A DNA stretch of 64,000 nucleotides from Halopiger aswanensis (GCF_003610195.1 NZ_RAPO01000004.1:1-64000); one strand, 5' to 3'; shown: positions 50,302-60,700, counted from the stretch's first letter. A program made the numbers and translations. The notes: generated by a model from the letters alone, not told the origin.

Positions 50302-51304
50302 CGGACTCACCTCCGGCGGCGATCCGCGGATCGAGTTTGCCGTAGGTCAGATCGGCGAACAGTAACCCGAAGACCACTGCGAGCGTCAGGACGAGGAACG
50401 TCCCCATCACCAGCGGGTGATCGTTGGCCTGGACGGCGTCGACCATGTAGTAGCCGATCCCCTCGTAAGTGAACACCTGCTCGAGGATCACGGAGCCGCC
50501 GATGACGAATCCGATCGCGATCATGAAGTTCGTGTACAGCGGCAGGATCGCGTTCCGTCCGATGTAGGTGAAGGCGATCCGTCGATCGGAGAGTCCGCGA
50601 AGGCGGGCGACGCGGAGGTACTCCTCGCCGAGGATGCTGATACTGTTGCCCCGCATGGAGAGTGCCCAGCCGCCGGCCTCGGTGAGAACCATCGAAAGGA
50701 CCGGCAGCGTCGCGTGTATGAGGACGCCCCTGATGAACGGGTAGTTCAGACCGGGCTCCGTCCGCGGATTCATGTTCCCGCCTGTCGGGAGGAGATTGAC
50801 CTGGTACGCGAAGACGAACAGGAGCAAGAGCCCGAGGAGGTAGAACGGGGTCGAGTTGAGAACCGTCCCGATCGTCGACGAGAGGAAATCGAACCGCGTG
50901 CCCTCGTAGTAGGCCATCACCGCGCCGAGGGTGATCCCGATGACGAACGTCAAGATTAGCGAGAGTCCCATGACGAAGATCGTCCACGGAAGCGCGTCGG
51001 CGATGATGTCGACGACCGGCTCGTTCCGGATGATCGACTCGCCGAGGTCGCCCTGTAGCACCGCGGTTACGTAATCGATGTACTGTTGCCACACGGGCTT
51101 GTCCGGCTGGACGTTCGTGTACCGTTCCATCAACTGATTCAGGCGTTCGGGATCGATGCTGCCGCCCTCTCGGGAGACGAGTTGCGCCTGAATGTGTTGG
51201 GCCGGTCCGCCCGGCATCAGGTGACTCAGGGCGAACGTCAGCGTAACGACGCCCCACACGGTGAGTGCGGCCTTGACGAGTCGTTTCGTTAGCCAGTTAG
51301 TCAT
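50288..51304 (-). CDS. Dipeptide/oligosaccharide-type ABC transporter permease, DppB-like
   Basis: Permease of 338 aa with six helices. Family features: the N-terminal helix with TLTFALSHLMPGGPA (about 20-34), a long extracytoplasmic loop with GDLGESIIRNEPV (about 91-103), and the coupling motif YLRVARLRGLSDRRIAFTYI (about 231-250). The last helices are followed by GKLDPRI, a common DppB ending. The gene starts about 40 bases after the end of the binding-protein gene, in the same operon. Confidence 0.87.
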   Translation of the reverse strand: MTNWLTKRLVKAALTVWGVVTLTFALSHLMPGGPAQHIQAQLVSREGGSIDPERLNQLMERYTNVQPDKPVWQQYIDYVTAVLQGDLGESIIRNEPVVDIIADALPWTIFVMGLSLILTFVIGITLGAVMAYYEGTRFDFLSSTIGTVLNSTPFYLLGLLLLFVFAYQVNLLPTGGNMNPRTEPGLNYPFIRGVLIHATLPVLSMVLTEAGGWALSMRGNSISILGEEYLRVARLRGLSDRRIAFTYIGRNAILPLYTNFMIAIGFVIGGSVILEQVFTYEGIGYYMVDAVQANDHPLVMGTFLVLTLAVVFGLLFADLTYGKLDPRIAAGGESDEEY

Positions 51305-51346
51305 GGATCGTGGCAGGGTCTCGTAGAGTGGTCGCTGTCACTATCG

Positions 51347-53161
51347 TCACTCGCTCTCGCCGCTCGGACTGACGAGTCCGTAGGCGGTCAGTTTCTCGTG
51401 ATTGCGCTCGACCCCCCAGATGGAATCGTCTCGGCCCGGGAACTCCCAGTCGTCGGTCCAGTAGGTGACGCCCATGTTCTCGCTGACCAGCGGCACGACG
51501 GGCAGGCTCTGGTTGAAGACCCACGAGAGTTCCACGAGCGTCTCCGTCAACTCCTCGCCGGTCTGTTCAGGTATCTGCTGGGTCAACTCGCGGACGTTGA
51601 CCGTCTCGAGGTCGCCCGCCGGGTCGCCGACCGGCATCGGAACCTCGAGTTCCGCGGGCGTGTTCCACTGGCTCCAGTCGCTGAACGCCTCCTGGAAGGC
51701 CGGGTACGGGTGGCCGTCGCCCCACGTCGCGAACGCGGCTTCCAGCCCGGAGCCCTCGCCCCAGATCATGTCGACGTACGCCGACTCCTGCATCACTTCG
51801 AACTCGACGTCGATGCCGAAGGACTCGAGCAACTCCGTCGACTGGTTTCCCAGTTCCGGATAGCCGTCCCACTGGGTCGTATCGAGCTGGAGGACGACCT
51901 GCTCACCGCTGCCGTCGACCCACGCGTCGCCGTCGCGTTCGTAGCCCGCTTCGCGCATCAGTTCCGCCGCCCGGTCGGTGTCCCGTTCGTACAGTTCGAA
52001 GTCGTCGATGCGGTCGCCGAGGATGTCCTCGGCCTGTTCGGTCGTGATGAGATTGGTCGCCGCGTACTCGGGGACGCCGTACAGCAGCGGATTCGATCCC
52101 TCGGCAATGCGCTGGGCGTCCAGCACGTACGCGACCGCCCGGCGGAAGTTGCGGTCGGTGTAGGGACCGTCACCCTGCAGATTGAATCCTAAGCCGACGC
52201 CGAAGACGCCCTGCTTGATCGCCATGTGGAGACCCGAGTCCATCTCGTCGAGCATCTCGGGCGTCAGAATCGGACCGAGATCGGTCTCGTTCGACAGCAC
52301 TTGCTGCGTGTCGGCGCCGGTCCCGCCGAGTCCGACCGTTCTCGTCTCGAGTTCGTCGAACGCGACCGGCTCCCAGAAGCCGTCGTTCGGCTCGAGGATG
52401 AGCGTATCCCGCGTCACCGTCTCGACGCTGTAGGGCCCTGCCAGCGCGAGGTCGCCGGGGGCCCAGCTGAACTCCATCAGTTCGGTCATGCGGTCGTCGA
52501 TCTCGCTGTCCGTCGTCGACTCCTCGAGCGCCTCGAGGATTTCGCCGAACTTCGTCTGCTCGCCGTCGATCTCCGGCGGGGTGTTGACCGTCATCCCCGG
52601 GAGGAAGAACGTGTGGAGGAACAGTTCCTCGTCGTACTCGGCGTCGAACTCGAGCACGACGGTCTTCTCGTCGTCGGCGTAAACCTGCTCGATAAAGTCC
52701 CAGGGGTCCGTCTCGTCGTACTTGTCGAGTCGAAGCCGGGTGACGAGATCCTGGGCGGTCACCTCGTCGCCGGAGTCCCACTGCCAGTCCTCGCGAAGCG
52801 TGATCGACAGTTGATCGCCGGTGTGGTCCCACTCGGCGGCGCTTCCGGGGCGGAACTCTCCGTAGGTGACGTGTTCGTCCTCCGAACCACCCTCGTAGAA
52901 CGTCGCTTCGGTCGAGTAGAGGGCCAGCGCCGGGAAGAACCGCCAGATCGCGCCGCCGGTCGAGTCGCCGGCGTACGGATTGAGTTCCGCTTCGTCCATC
53001 CAGTGGTGGTCGCCGTCGACGAGGATTTGATCGTCACCGGAGCCGGTGCCACCTGCACACCCCGCAGCCAGTACCGTTGCCCCGCCGGCTGCCGTTTGCA
53101 GCAGTCGGCGGCGGGACAGTGACCGATACCGAGCCCTGGTCTTGTCAGTCGTCCGTACCAT
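51347..53161 (-). CDS. Extracellular substrate-binding lipoprotein, family 5 (DppA-like)
   Basis: Binding protein of 604 aa from the ATG at 53161. A Tat signal (SLSRRRLLQTAAGG) and lipobox ending LAAGC place it outside on a lipid anchor. The body follows the large SBP family 5 pattern: WDSGDEVTAQDLVTRLRL, GPYSVETVTRDTLILEPNDG, NFRRAVAYVLDAQRIA, and the C-terminal SLPVVPLVSENMGVTYW. This family binds peptides in many bacteria but oligosaccharides in archaea such as Sulfolobus and Pyrococcus. The gene is divergent from a GH95 fucosidase gene, which suggests a glycan ligand. An in-frame TTG lies at 53176. Confidence 0.85.
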   Translation of the reverse strand: MVRTTDKTRARYRSLSRRRLLQTAAGGATVLAAGCAGGTGSGDDQILVDGDHHWMDEAELNPYAGDSTGGAIWRFFPALALYSTEATFYEGGSEDEHVTYGEFRPGSAAEWDHTGDQLSITLREDWQWDSGDEVTAQDLVTRLRLDKYDETDPWDFIEQVYADDEKTVVLEFDAEYDEELFLHTFFLPGMTVNTPPEIDGEQTKFGEILEALEESTTDSEIDDRMTELMEFSWAPGDLALAGPYSVETVTRDTLILEPNDGFWEPVAFDELETRTVGLGGTGADTQQVLSNETDLGPILTPEMLDEMDSGLHMAIKQGVFGVGLGFNLQGDGPYTDRNFRRAVAYVLDAQRIAEGSNPLLYGVPEYAATNLITTEQAEDILGDRIDDFELYERDTDRAAELMREAGYERDGDAWVDGSGEQVVLQLDTTQWDGYPELGNQSTELLESFGIDVEFEVMQESAYVDMIWGEGSGLEAAFATWGDGHPYPAFQEAFSDWSQWNTPAELEVPMPVGDPAGDLETVNVRELTQQIPEQTGEELTETLVELSWVFNQSLPVVPLVSENMGVTYWTDDWEFPGRDDSIWGVERNHEKLTAYGLVSPSGESE

Positions 53162-53178
53162 GGTCTGTGTTCCCAATA

Positions 53179-53193
53179 TTCATTAATAAGGGT
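53179..53193 (-). promoter_or_regulatory. Promoter of the Dpp-type operon
   Basis: In the minus orientation the sequence cccttattaatgaat lies about 18-32 bases upstream of the binding-protein ATG, in good position for a haloarchaeal TATA box with a leaderless transcript. It shares a 160-base divergent region with the GH95 gene. Confidence 0.45.
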
Positions 53194-53292
53194 TTTGGAC
53201 GTGTGCTGACAGTAACAGGATCAGCCGATATCGGGCCAGCCGCGGCGAGTAACGACCGAATCGAGAACGGCAGCAGCCTCAGGGAACCCGTA

Positions 53293-53302
53293 CGATTATA
53301 CG
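53293..53302 (+). promoter_or_regulatory. Promoter of the GH95 gene
   Basis: The sequence gattatacgg sits about 22-31 bases before the ATG at 53324, consistent with a TATA element and a leaderless mRNA. Confidence 0.4.
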
Positions 53303-53323
53303 GTTCGCCGAACGGAACGGTGT

Positions 53324-55678
53324 ATGGACGAGGGAGCGACCCACACCCTGTGGTACGACGAGCCGGCCGACGAGTGGATCGACGCGCTGCCGCTCGGCAA
53401 CGGCCGACTCGGTGCGATGGCCTACGGCGGACTCGAGCGCGAGCGCATCCAGTGCAACGAGGAGACGCTGTGGGCCGGCGGCCACGAAGAGAAGGTCGTC
53501 GAGGGGGCATCCGAGCACGTAGAGGAGATCCGGCAGCTGTGTTTCGACGGCGAGTACGAAGCCGCCCAGGAGCTTTGCAACGAACACCTGCAGGGGGGAC
53601 CGGCCGGAATCCGGCCGTACCTCCCCTTCTGCGAGCTGTTGATCGAACAGCCGGGCCACGACGAGGCGACGGCCTACCGACGGGAACTCGACCTCGCCGA
53701 CGGCTGCTACCGGGTCGAGTACGACCTCGAGGGAACGACCTACACCCGCGAGTACTTCGTCTCGACGCCCGACGACGTTCTGGTCGTCCGCCTCGAGTGC
53801 GACGGACCGGGGACGGTCGACGCGTCGGTCCGACTCGACCGCGACCGCTGTGCGCGGGCCGGCGTCGACGAGGAGAATCGCCCCCTGCTGCGCGGACAGG
53901 TCGTCGACATGCCGAACACGGCCGACATGTACCAGGGCTCGGGCGGCTGGGGACTCCGGTTCGAAGGGCGAGCGGCGGTGCGGGCCGACGGTGCGTCCGC
54001 CGAGCCGGACGTCGCCGACGACTGGGGGCAGTCCCCGAGCGCGGTTGCCGTCGCGGGAGCGGACGCGGTGACGATTACCTTCGCCGCGGCGACGGATTAC
54101 GACGGCGACGATCCCAGTGACGCGACGACGGCGACGCTCGAGGAAGTCGCCGATCGAACCTACGAGGAACTCAAGCGCCGCCACGTCGACGATCATCGCG
54201 ACTTCTTCGATCGCGTCTCGCTCGAATTGGGCGATCCAGTCGACGCGCCGATCGACGAGCGGTTGGCCGCCGTCCGGGACGGCGACTCCGATCCGCACCT
54301 CGTCCAACTGTACTTCCAGTACGGGCGCTACCTCCTGCTGGCGAGTTCGCGACCGGGAACCCTCCCGGCGAATCTGCAGGGGATCTGGAACGACGAGTAC
54401 GACCCGCCCTGGCACAGCTGTTACACGCTCGACGTCAACCTCGAGATGAACTACTGGCACGCCGAGGTGGCGAACCTCGCGGAGTGTGCCGAGCCGCTGG
54501 TCGCGTTCGTCGATTCGATGCGCGAGTCCGGCCAGCGGACCGCCCGCGAGTACTACGACTGCGACGGGTTCACCGCCCACGTCGATACCGACCTCTGGCG
54601 AACGACCGTCCAGACCGTCGACGCGCGCTGGGGCCACTGGCCGATGGCACCCGCCTGGCTCTGTCGGAACCTCTGGGACCACTACGCGTTCTCCGGCGAT
54701 CGAAGCGACCTCGAGGCGATCTATCCGATTCTGAAAGACGCCGCGCGGTTCCTGCTCGACTTCCTCGTCGAACACCCCGAGTACGGCTGGCTCGTCACCG
54801 CGCCGTCGGCCTCGCCCGAGAACCAGTTCCGGACGCCGGACGGCCAGGAGGCGACCGTTTGCGAGGGCCCGACGATGGACGTCCAGCTCGCGACCGACCT
54901 CTTTACGCACTGCATCGAGGCCGCGACCGAACTCGGCGTCGCCGACGGCGCCGACGAGGCGTTTGTTGAGGAGGTGGCCGATGCACTCGAGCGGCTGCCG
55001 CCGATGCAGATCGGCGAACACGGCCACCTGCAGGAGTGGCTCGAGGATCACGAGGAAGTCGATCCGGGCCACCGCCACGTCTCGCACCTGTTCGGCTTCT
55101 ACCCCGCGGATGTGATCACGCTCCGCGACGACCCGAAACTCGCCGAGGCCGTCCGCACCTCGCTCGAACGACGCCTCGAGCACGGCGGCGGCCACACCGG
55201 CTGGAGTTGCGCGTGGACGATCGCCCTGTTCGCACGGCTGGAAGACGGCGACCGCGCCCTCGAGGCCGTTCGGAGGCTCCTCTCCGAGTCGACGTACGAC
55301 AGCCTGCTCGATTCCCACCCGCCGTTCCAGATCGACGGCAACTTCGGCGGCACAGCCGGCATCGCGGAGATGCTCCTCCAGAGCCACGGCGACGAACTCC
55401 GGCTGCTCCCGGCGTTGCCAGATGCGTGGGCCGACGGCAGCGTCGAAGGGTTGCGCGCTCGCGGCGGTTTCGAGGTCGATCTCCGCTGGACCGACGGACG
55501 ACTCGATTCGGCGGTTCTTAGGCCGTCACACCGGGAAGAAGTTCGGGTTCGTACTCGAACACCAATCGAACGGATCACGACTAATTCAGGTCAACGAGTC
55601 GCGTTTGCGTCTCCCGAACCGGACGTCGTCACCGTGCCGGTCGAACCGGACCGGACGTACCTGATCGAAACCGAGTGA
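53324..55678 (+). CDS. Glycoside hydrolase family 95 (alpha-L-fucosidase/alpha-L-galactosidase)
   Basis: Cytoplasmic enzyme of 784 aa without signal peptide. The N-terminal beta domain begins with [20 protein letters not shown], the standard GH95 opening, and includes [12 protein letters not shown]. The (alpha/alpha)6 barrel has [20 protein letters not shown] and [16 protein letters not shown], which hold the catalytic Asn residues, and [20 protein letters not shown], which holds the acidic residue. Family members cleave alpha-1,2-fucose or alpha-L-galactose from xyloglucan, rhamnogalacturonan or glycans. It is divergent from a Dpp-type transporter and followed by a GH42 galactosidase gene, so sequential removal of fucose and galactose is likely. 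Confidence 0.9.
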   Translation: MDEGATHTLWYDEPADEWIDALPLGNGRLGAMAYGGLERERIQCNEETLWAGGHEEKVVEGASEHVEEIRQLCFDGEYEAAQELCNEHLQGGPAGIRPYLPFCELLIEQPGHDEATAYRRELDLADGCYRVEYDLEGTTYTREYFVSTPDDVLVVRLECDGPGTVDASVRLDRDRCARAGVDEENRPLLRGQVVDMPNTADMYQGSGGWGLRFEGRAAVRADGASAEPDVADDWGQSPSAVAVAGADAVTITFAAATDYDGDDPSDATTATLEEVADRTYEELKRRHVDDHRDFFDRVSLELGDPVDAPIDERLAAVRDGDSDPHLVQLYFQYGRYLLLASSRPGTLPANLQGIWNDEYDPPWHSCYTLDVNLEMNYWHAEVANLAECAEPLVAFVDSMRESGQRTAREYYDCDGFTAHVDTDLWRTTVQTVDARWGHWPMAPAWLCRNLWDHYAFSGDRSDLEAIYPILKDAARFLLDFLVEHPEYGWLVTAPSASPENQFRTPDGQEATVCEGPTMDVQLATDLFTHCIEAATELGVADGADEAFVEEVADALERLPPMQIGEHGHLQEWLEDHEEVDPGHRHVSHLFGFYPADVITLRDDPKLAEAVRTSLERRLEHGGGHTGWSCAWTIALFARLEDGDRALEAVRRLLSESTYDSLLDSHPPFQIDGNFGGTAGIAEMLLQSHGDELRLLPALPDAWADGSVEGLRARGGFEVDLRWTDGRLDSAVLRPSHREEVRVRTRTPIERITTNSGQRVAFASPEPDVVTVPVEPDRTYLIETE

Positions 55679-56129
55679 TCGATATCCGCTCGAAGACGAC
55701 GTCGGGTGGGTCGATACGATAGAACGACCGAACGGGAGGGCAACGACGCGCTGACGGTCTGGAGCGGGCTCGAATCAGCGCCCCTTTGAGAAATCCGCCG
55801 AATCAGCCCGTCTTCGGCTGATTTTGTCCTGTCGCACGCGGTGGAAGAACGCTCGTCCCATATTGTTGAACGGTGCTGCTGTTACAATCATACCAGTGTA
55901 AATTAGCGGCGTATATCCCCCGTTAATTACTCGTCACGGGACCGAATCGTCGTGAGCGGAGTTGAATACCCGTTCTATATTGTGGAAAACGGGTCCACAG
56001 CAGCCGACGTGCGGCCAGCAATTCGGCCAGCGGTTCGGCAATCGCCGCCTCGGCTCGGCGGTTCGACGCGAGTTCGGACTGACATGCGATAACAATACAA
56101 CTAAGATGAATGCCTTCGCTTGATAGCGT
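55679..56129. other. Intergenic region between GH95 and GH42 genes
   Basis: About 450 bases without coding features. It contains a terminator-like stem (separate entry). Further on it holds an AT-rich part (about 55890-55930) and, just before the GH42 gene, acaatacaactaa as a weak TATA candidate. The two glycosidase genes are therefore likely transcribed separately. Confidence 0.4.
55801..55826 (+). terminator. Terminator-like stem-loop after the GH95 gene
   Basis: The arms aatcagcc (55801-55808) and ggctgatt (55816-55823) are perfectly complementary over 8 bp with a 7-base loop, followed by a short T run. It lies about 120 bases after the GH95 stop. Archaeal termination often needs only the T run, but the fit is good. 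Confidence 0.5.
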
Positions 56130-58130
56130 ATGTCAATCGGAACGTGCTACTTTCCGGAACACTGGCCGAGCGAACGATGGGAAACGGACGTCCAGCAGAT
56201 GGCCGACGCAGGCCTCGAGTACGTCCGGATGGGCGAGTTCGCGTGGGCGCGGTTAGAACCCGAACGCGGCGAGTTCGACTTCGAGTGGCTCGAGACGGCC
56301 CTCGAGTACATCGACGATCAGGGAATGCAAGCCGTTCTGTGTACCCCAACGGCAACGCCGCCGCGGTGGCTTGTCGACGATCATCCGGATATGCTGCAGG
56401 AGGAACCGGACGGGACGACGCGGGAGTTCGGCGGTCGTCGCCACTACTGCTTCAATTCCGAGGCGTACGCGCTGGAGACGGATCGCATCGTCACGCGACT
56501 GGCAGAGCGGTTCGCCGACCATCCCGTCGTCGCCGGCTGGCAGACCGACAACGAGTACGGCTGTCACGGGACGATCCGGTGTTACTGCGACGACTGTTCG
56601 GCGGCGTTTAGCGAGTGGCTTCAGGACCGGTACGGCGACATCGAAACGCTCAACGAGGCGTGGGGAACGACGTTCTGGAGCCAACGATACGACGACTTCG
56701 ACCAGATTCAGCCGCCGCGCCACTCGGCGGCCAGCCAGCACCCGTCGCTGCTCCTCGATTACTACCGGTTCAGCAGCGACAGCGCCGTCGCGTACAACGA
56801 ACGGCAGGTCGACATCCTGCGGGAGGCAAACGACGACTGGTTCGTCACGCACAACTTCATGAGCCACTTCGGTCCGCTCGACGCGTACGACGTCAGCGAG
56901 AGCCTCGACTTCGCTTCGTGGGACTCCTATCCGACCGGTCACGTTCAGGTTCAGGCCCAGGGGGAACCCTCGACCGACGAATACCTCGTCGGCAGTCCCG
57001 ACGTCACCGGCCTCGATCACGATCTCTACCGCTCCGCCGCGAACGCGCCGTTCTGGGTAATGGAACAACAGCCCGGCGACATCAACTGGCCGCCCTACTC
57101 GCCCCAGCCCCCAGAGGGAGCGATGCGGCTCTGGGCCCACCACGCCGTCGCACACGGCGCCGACAGCGTCGTCTACTTCCGCTGGCGCCGCTGCCGACAG
57201 GGCCAGGAGCAGTACCACGCCGGGCTCCTCGAGGCAGACGGCAGTCCGGACCGCGGCTACGCCGATGCCGCAGACGCTGCAGCCGATCTCGAGTCGCTTC
57301 CCGATCTCGAAGGTCCCGAAGCGTCGGTCGCGATCCTCCACGAGTACGACAATCTCTGGGCACTGAACATCCAACCCCACGCGCCGGAGTTCGACTACTG
57401 GGCCCACCTCGAGACCTACTATCGGGCGCTTCGCGAGCGCGGTGTGACGGTCGATATCGTGCCGCCGACGCGCGATCTCGACGACTACGCTGCCGTCGTC
57501 GCGCCGACGCTGCACCTCGTCGACGACGAACTCGCGACGCAGCTCACGGAGTACGTCGAAAGCGGCGGGAACCTGCTGCTGACGATGCGCTCCGGCGTCA
57601 AAGATCGAGCGAACCAACTCCTGAACGAACCGGCGCCGGGCCCACTTGCCGACCTCGTCGGCGCGACGGTCGACGCCCACGAAGCGCCGCATCCGGATCA
57701 GGAGCGCACGCTCGAGTACGACGGCGAGACGTTCGACTACCGCGTCTGGGACGAGTGGCTCGAGCCCGATACGGCGACCGTGACCGGAACCCATCAGTCC
57801 GGCACTGCAGCCGACACCCCGGCGATCACGACGAACGACGTCGGCGACGGTCGCGTCCGCTACTGCGGCATCTGGCCCGAAGACGAACTGGCGGATGCAC
57901 TCGTGACCGACCTGCTCGAGGACGCGAACGTGGCGACGACTCCGGAGCCGCTACCAGCGAACGTCCGCGCCATCGAGCGAAACGGGTACTCGTGGGTCAT
58001 GAACTTCACGGGTGAGGAACGGACCCTCTCGCTTCCGGCTAACGCCTCGGTAGTCGTGGGCTCGGACACCATTCCGGCGTACGACCTCGCAGTCGTCGAC
58101 ACGCCGGTGACCGACCTCGAGGTCGAATAA
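56130..58130 (+). CDS. bgaH: Beta-galactosidase, GH42
   Basis: Cytoplasmic enzyme of 666 aa. The TIM barrel opens with GTCYFPEHWP and VRMGEFAWARLEPERGEFDF. The acid/base Glu is in WQTDNEYGCHG (about residue 140) and the nucleophile Glu in FWVMEQQPGDINW (about 312). A Cys cluster (CHGTIRCYCDDCSAAF, about 143-158) matches the zinc site of GH42 enzymes. The trimerisation domain (about 390-590) and a small C-terminal beta domain follow. It is homologous to the halophilic galactosidase BgaH. Together with the GH2 LacZ it gives the organism two unrelated beta-galactosidases. Confidence 0.93.
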   Translation: MSIGTCYFPEHWPSERWETDVQQMADAGLEYVRMGEFAWARLEPERGEFDFEWLETALEYIDDQGMQAVLCTPTATPPRWLVDDHPDMLQEEPDGTTREFGGRRHYCFNSEAYALETDRIVTRLAERFADHPVVAGWQTDNEYGCHGTIRCYCDDCSAAFSEWLQDRYGDIETLNEAWGTTFWSQRYDDFDQIQPPRHSAASQHPSLLLDYYRFSSDSAVAYNERQVDILREANDDWFVTHNFMSHFGPLDAYDVSESLDFASWDSYPTGHVQVQAQGEPSTDEYLVGSPDVTGLDHDLYRSAANAPFWVMEQQPGDINWPPYSPQPPEGAMRLWAHHAVAHGADSVVYFRWRRCRQGQEQYHAGLLEADGSPDRGYADAADAAADLESLPDLEGPEASVAILHEYDNLWALNIQPHAPEFDYWAHLETYYRALRERGVTVDIVPPTRDLDDYAAVVAPTLHLVDDELATQLTEYVESGGNLLLTMRSGVKDRANQLLNEPAPGPLADLVGATVDAHEAPHPDQERTLEYDGETFDYRVWDEWLEPDTATVTGTHQSGTAADTPAITTNDVGDGRVRYCGIWPEDELADALVTDLLEDANVATTPEPLPANVRAIERNGYSWVMNFTGEERTLSLPANASVVVGSDTIPAYDLAVVDTPVTDLEVE

Positions 58131-58309
58131 GGAATCAAATACGAGATTTGAAGTGTATATTATAATAGCTGTTAGAACCACGGAGTTTACTTTGTGAGTT
58201 AATCCCTGCATCTATACCAGGAGCATTCATCTATATTCTCGATAAAACATTTTTACACACAAAATCCGAGAATAGAGGAACAGTAGCCTTCGTGAGAGAA
58301 CGAATGCTA

Positions 58310-58588
58310 CTACAGGCGATACTTGAAATATACGGAAATCGTCACGAGCGCAGTAAGGGTATAGAAGATCGGACCGCCATCGATACCTACCGTCAACGCG
58401 GCTGAAACGGCAGTGCTCACGACGGCGACCGTCGCACCCTCGAAAACCGGGCTGACCGGCCGAACGAATCGGTGCCAGCACGTCGACGTAAACTCGAGGA
58501 CGGTATCCCCTGCAGCGTGCATCCAGTCGCTCGATTCCCTGCCAGTAACGTGCAGTCCCCCGAATCGATCGGCCCCATCGTCGCTCAT
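58310..58588 (-). CDS. Small membrane protein, uncharacterised
   Basis: Protein of 92 aa from the ATG at 58588. The N-terminal half is soluble (DWMHAAGDTVLEFTSTC). The C-terminal half has two hydrophobic segments separated by a short GIDGGPIFY turn (TVAVVSTAVSAALTV and LTALVTISVYF). Similar small haloarchaeal proteins exist but have no known function. It is a monocistronic gene between bgaH and sfsA. Confidence 0.5.
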   Translation of the reverse strand: MSDDGADRFGGLHVTGRESSDWMHAAGDTVLEFTSTCWHRFVRPVSPVFEGATVAVVSTAVSAALTVGIDGGPIFYTLTALVTISVYFKYRL

Positions 58589-58908
58589 TCTCCCACGCCG
58601 GCGATCGATTTCGCAGTGACTTCAAGCTATATGCTCGAGGACGCGTCGCAACCGGCAGGAGCCGGAGAGACCTCGGTTTTGCCCATTCCCAGAATGTAGG
58701 AGCGTGTTCCGCGCTTTATTATCTACATCCGCCAAACAACGGGTGCGGTCAGAACAGTGACCGCGTCCTCAGCCGATCCACGCACCCACCACCCCCAAGG
58801 CATCGTCCACTTGTCGTAGTCTGTCCCACACATTGCAAACGCCTTCGCGACCCGCTTTTTACGCTGGCATTATCTCCATCGCACGTTTCCCACGTCGATG
58901 CAGAGCGA
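58589..58908. other. Intergenic region between the small membrane protein and sfsA
   Basis: About 320 bases. Short frames on both strands have no recognisable domain. The sequence cgctttattatctac at about 58711-58725 is AT-richer and could be a promoter or terminator element. Nothing else is seen. Confidence 0.35.
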
Positions 58909-59622
58909 TTACGCCTCGAGATCGATCGGAAGCGCACGTTCGTAGAGTCGGTACTGCGGCGGGTCGAATGCGGTCGCGATCGCGTGTACCGTTACGCCAG
59001 CGTCGCGTACCTGCGCCAGCAACTCGGCGAACTCGGGGTCGACCTCGCGGTACGGCCGGAAGCGAGCGACATCGGGCCGTTGCACCACGAATACGATGTG
59101 CGCCTCGTCCCCGTCGTCGACGAGTGCAGCGAGACTGCGGAGATGTCGACGACCGCGTTCGGTCTGTCGGTCGGGAAACTTCGCGATCCCGTCTTCGACG
59201 TGCGTACAGGATTTGACCTCGACGTACGCGGGCGAGTCGAACCGATCGTGAAGGAGAAAGTCGGCCCGACCGTGGTCGGGGAGTTGCGGTTCTCGCTTGC
59301 GAAGCTCGTACCCCTCGAAAGCGGGGAGCGCGTCGGCCGCTAGAAGTTCTTCGAAGAGGTCGTTAGCAAACGCCGTACGAACGCTCACGTACGTCCCGTC
59401 GACGTCGATCGCGATCGCGTCGTAGTCGGTCGATCGATCGGGGTCGTCGACGGGCGAACAGAGGATCTTTCGTCCTGATTCGAGGATGCCCTCGAGTGCG
59501 CCGGGATCGCCTAAGAATACGCGTTCGGGGTCCTCATCGAACCGGACGCGAACGACGAATCGGTTCGGTCGGTCCACGATCTGTCCCGCAGTGAGTTCGT
59601 CGTCGAACGTGAATAGCGCCAT
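58909..59622 (-). CDS. sfsA: SfsA family protein (sugar fermentation stimulation protein homologue)
   Basis: Protein of 237 aa. An N-terminal OB-like domain (about 1-75; GQIVDRPNRFVVRVRF, LGDPGALEGIL) precedes a restriction-enzyme-like nuclease core with GRADFLLHDR (about 118-127) and AYVEVKSCTHVEDG (about 131-144), followed by RGRRHLRSLAAL. These are the family hallmarks. Despite the name, its activity is not firmly established; a DNA-binding or nuclease role is suggested by the fold. It is complete and of normal length. Common in archaea. Confidence 0.85.
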   Translation of the reverse strand: MALFTFDDELTAGQIVDRPNRFVVRVRFDEDPERVFLGDPGALEGILESGRKILCSPVDDPDRSTDYDAIAIDVDGTYVSVRTAFANDLFEELLAADALPAFEGYELRKREPQLPDHGRADFLLHDRFDSPAYVEVKSCTHVEDGIAKFPDRQTERGRRHLRSLAALVDDGDEAHIVFVVQRPDVARFRPYREVDPEFAELLAQVRDAGVTVHAIATAFDPPQYRLYERALPIDLEA

Positions 59623-59819
59623 GCTATGGTCGACAGAGGATTCAGTTCCATCAATACGAATACGTCGATTGTAAGCAGACCGACTTCAGCGCAGCAAATC
59701 GCCGTTGCTACGGTAGGAGGAGTTGCTGGAGAACCGTTGTCCCGTCATAGCTTCACTTTGTGGCCAGAAGCACTTAAAGAACGAACGGAAGCGTGGTGCT
59801 CGAGTCGGTCGGAAAACGT

Positions 59820-59827
59820 GCCTAATT
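59820..59827 (+). repeat. Left target-site duplication of the IS5/ISH1-type element
   Basis: The 8 bases gcctaatt lie directly outside the left terminal inverted repeat and recur exactly at 61558-61565, directly outside the right one. An 8-base duplication is the length known for the ISH1 group of the IS5 family. Confidence 0.78.
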
Positions 59828-59879
59828 GGCTCTGTTGAAATCCTCGAAGAGTTACAGGTTCGCCCGGTAGTCTGACCGG

Positions 59880-60700
59880 ATGCAGACCTTCCCAAAGTCG
59901 CAGTTGCTTCGGTTCGTTGAGCAGGCGTATCACTTGGCTCGACGAGCTGTTGCCCGCTACTCGTCGAAGTTCTCGAAACGCCGGTACACACTTCACCAGC
60001 ACATCGTCTTGCTCTGTCTCAAGGTACGAAAGAATACGACGTACCGGATGCTTCTTGACGAACTTACGAGATGCCTCGGATTCGGAGCGCCATCGAACTT
60101 GAGGAGCTCCCCTCTCCTTCGACGTTGTGGAAGGCATTCAATCGGCTTGATATGGCGGTCTGGCACGTCCTGCTCAACCTCTCGGTCACACTCCTCCCGA
60201 CCAACGGCGTCGTCGGGATTGATGCCTCCGGTTTCGACCGCAGTCACGCCTCGAAACACTACACGAAGCGAACGAAGTTGACGATTCAGCGGTTGAAAGT
60301 CACGCACCTCGTAGACACGAGGTCGAACGCAATCATCGACGTACACGTAACGATGACCCGAAAACACGACTCGCAAATTGCGCCGTCGCTCATCAAGCGG
60401 AATACCAATGATGTAGCGATTCTCCTCGGCGACAAGGGATACGATGATCAGAAGATTCGCGCATTAGCCCACGAAGAGGATGTTCGCCCGGTCATCAAGC
60501 ATCGAGCGTTCTCGTCACTTCACAGGGCGTAGAATGCTCGACTGGACGCCGACCTCTACGGGCAGCGTAGTCAGAACGAAACGGTGAACTCTCGGCTTAA
60601 ACGGAAGTACGGCGCATTCGTCCGCACACGGTACTGGTGGAAGCGGTTCCGTGAACTCGTTGTCTGCTGTCTCACTCACAACATTGACAAGGCACTCTGA
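59880..60700 (+). pseudogene. IS5-family transposase, broken by frameshift and stop
   Basis: From ATG 59880 the first frame gives MQTFPKSQLLRFVEQAYHLA and RRYTLHQHIVLLCLKVRK. Near 60070 it shifts to MPRIRSAIELEELPSPSTLW, then VVGIDASGFDRSHASKHYTK (first catalytic Asp), LLGDKGYDDQKIRALA (second Asp) and VIKHRAF. A TAG at 60530 replaces the usual Trp (AWNARLD). The frame then continues YGQRSQNETVNSRLKRKYGA (catalytic Glu) to the stop at 60700. The DDE residues are all still encoded, so inactivation seems recent. Confidence 0.82.

Noticed and set aside
53279-55387. A 702-codon open frame antisense to the GH95 gene
   Set aside because: It mirrors the GH95 coding sequence in a GC-rich genome, its product is Arg/Val/Glu-rich without domains, and the + strand frame has clear GH95 motifs throughout.
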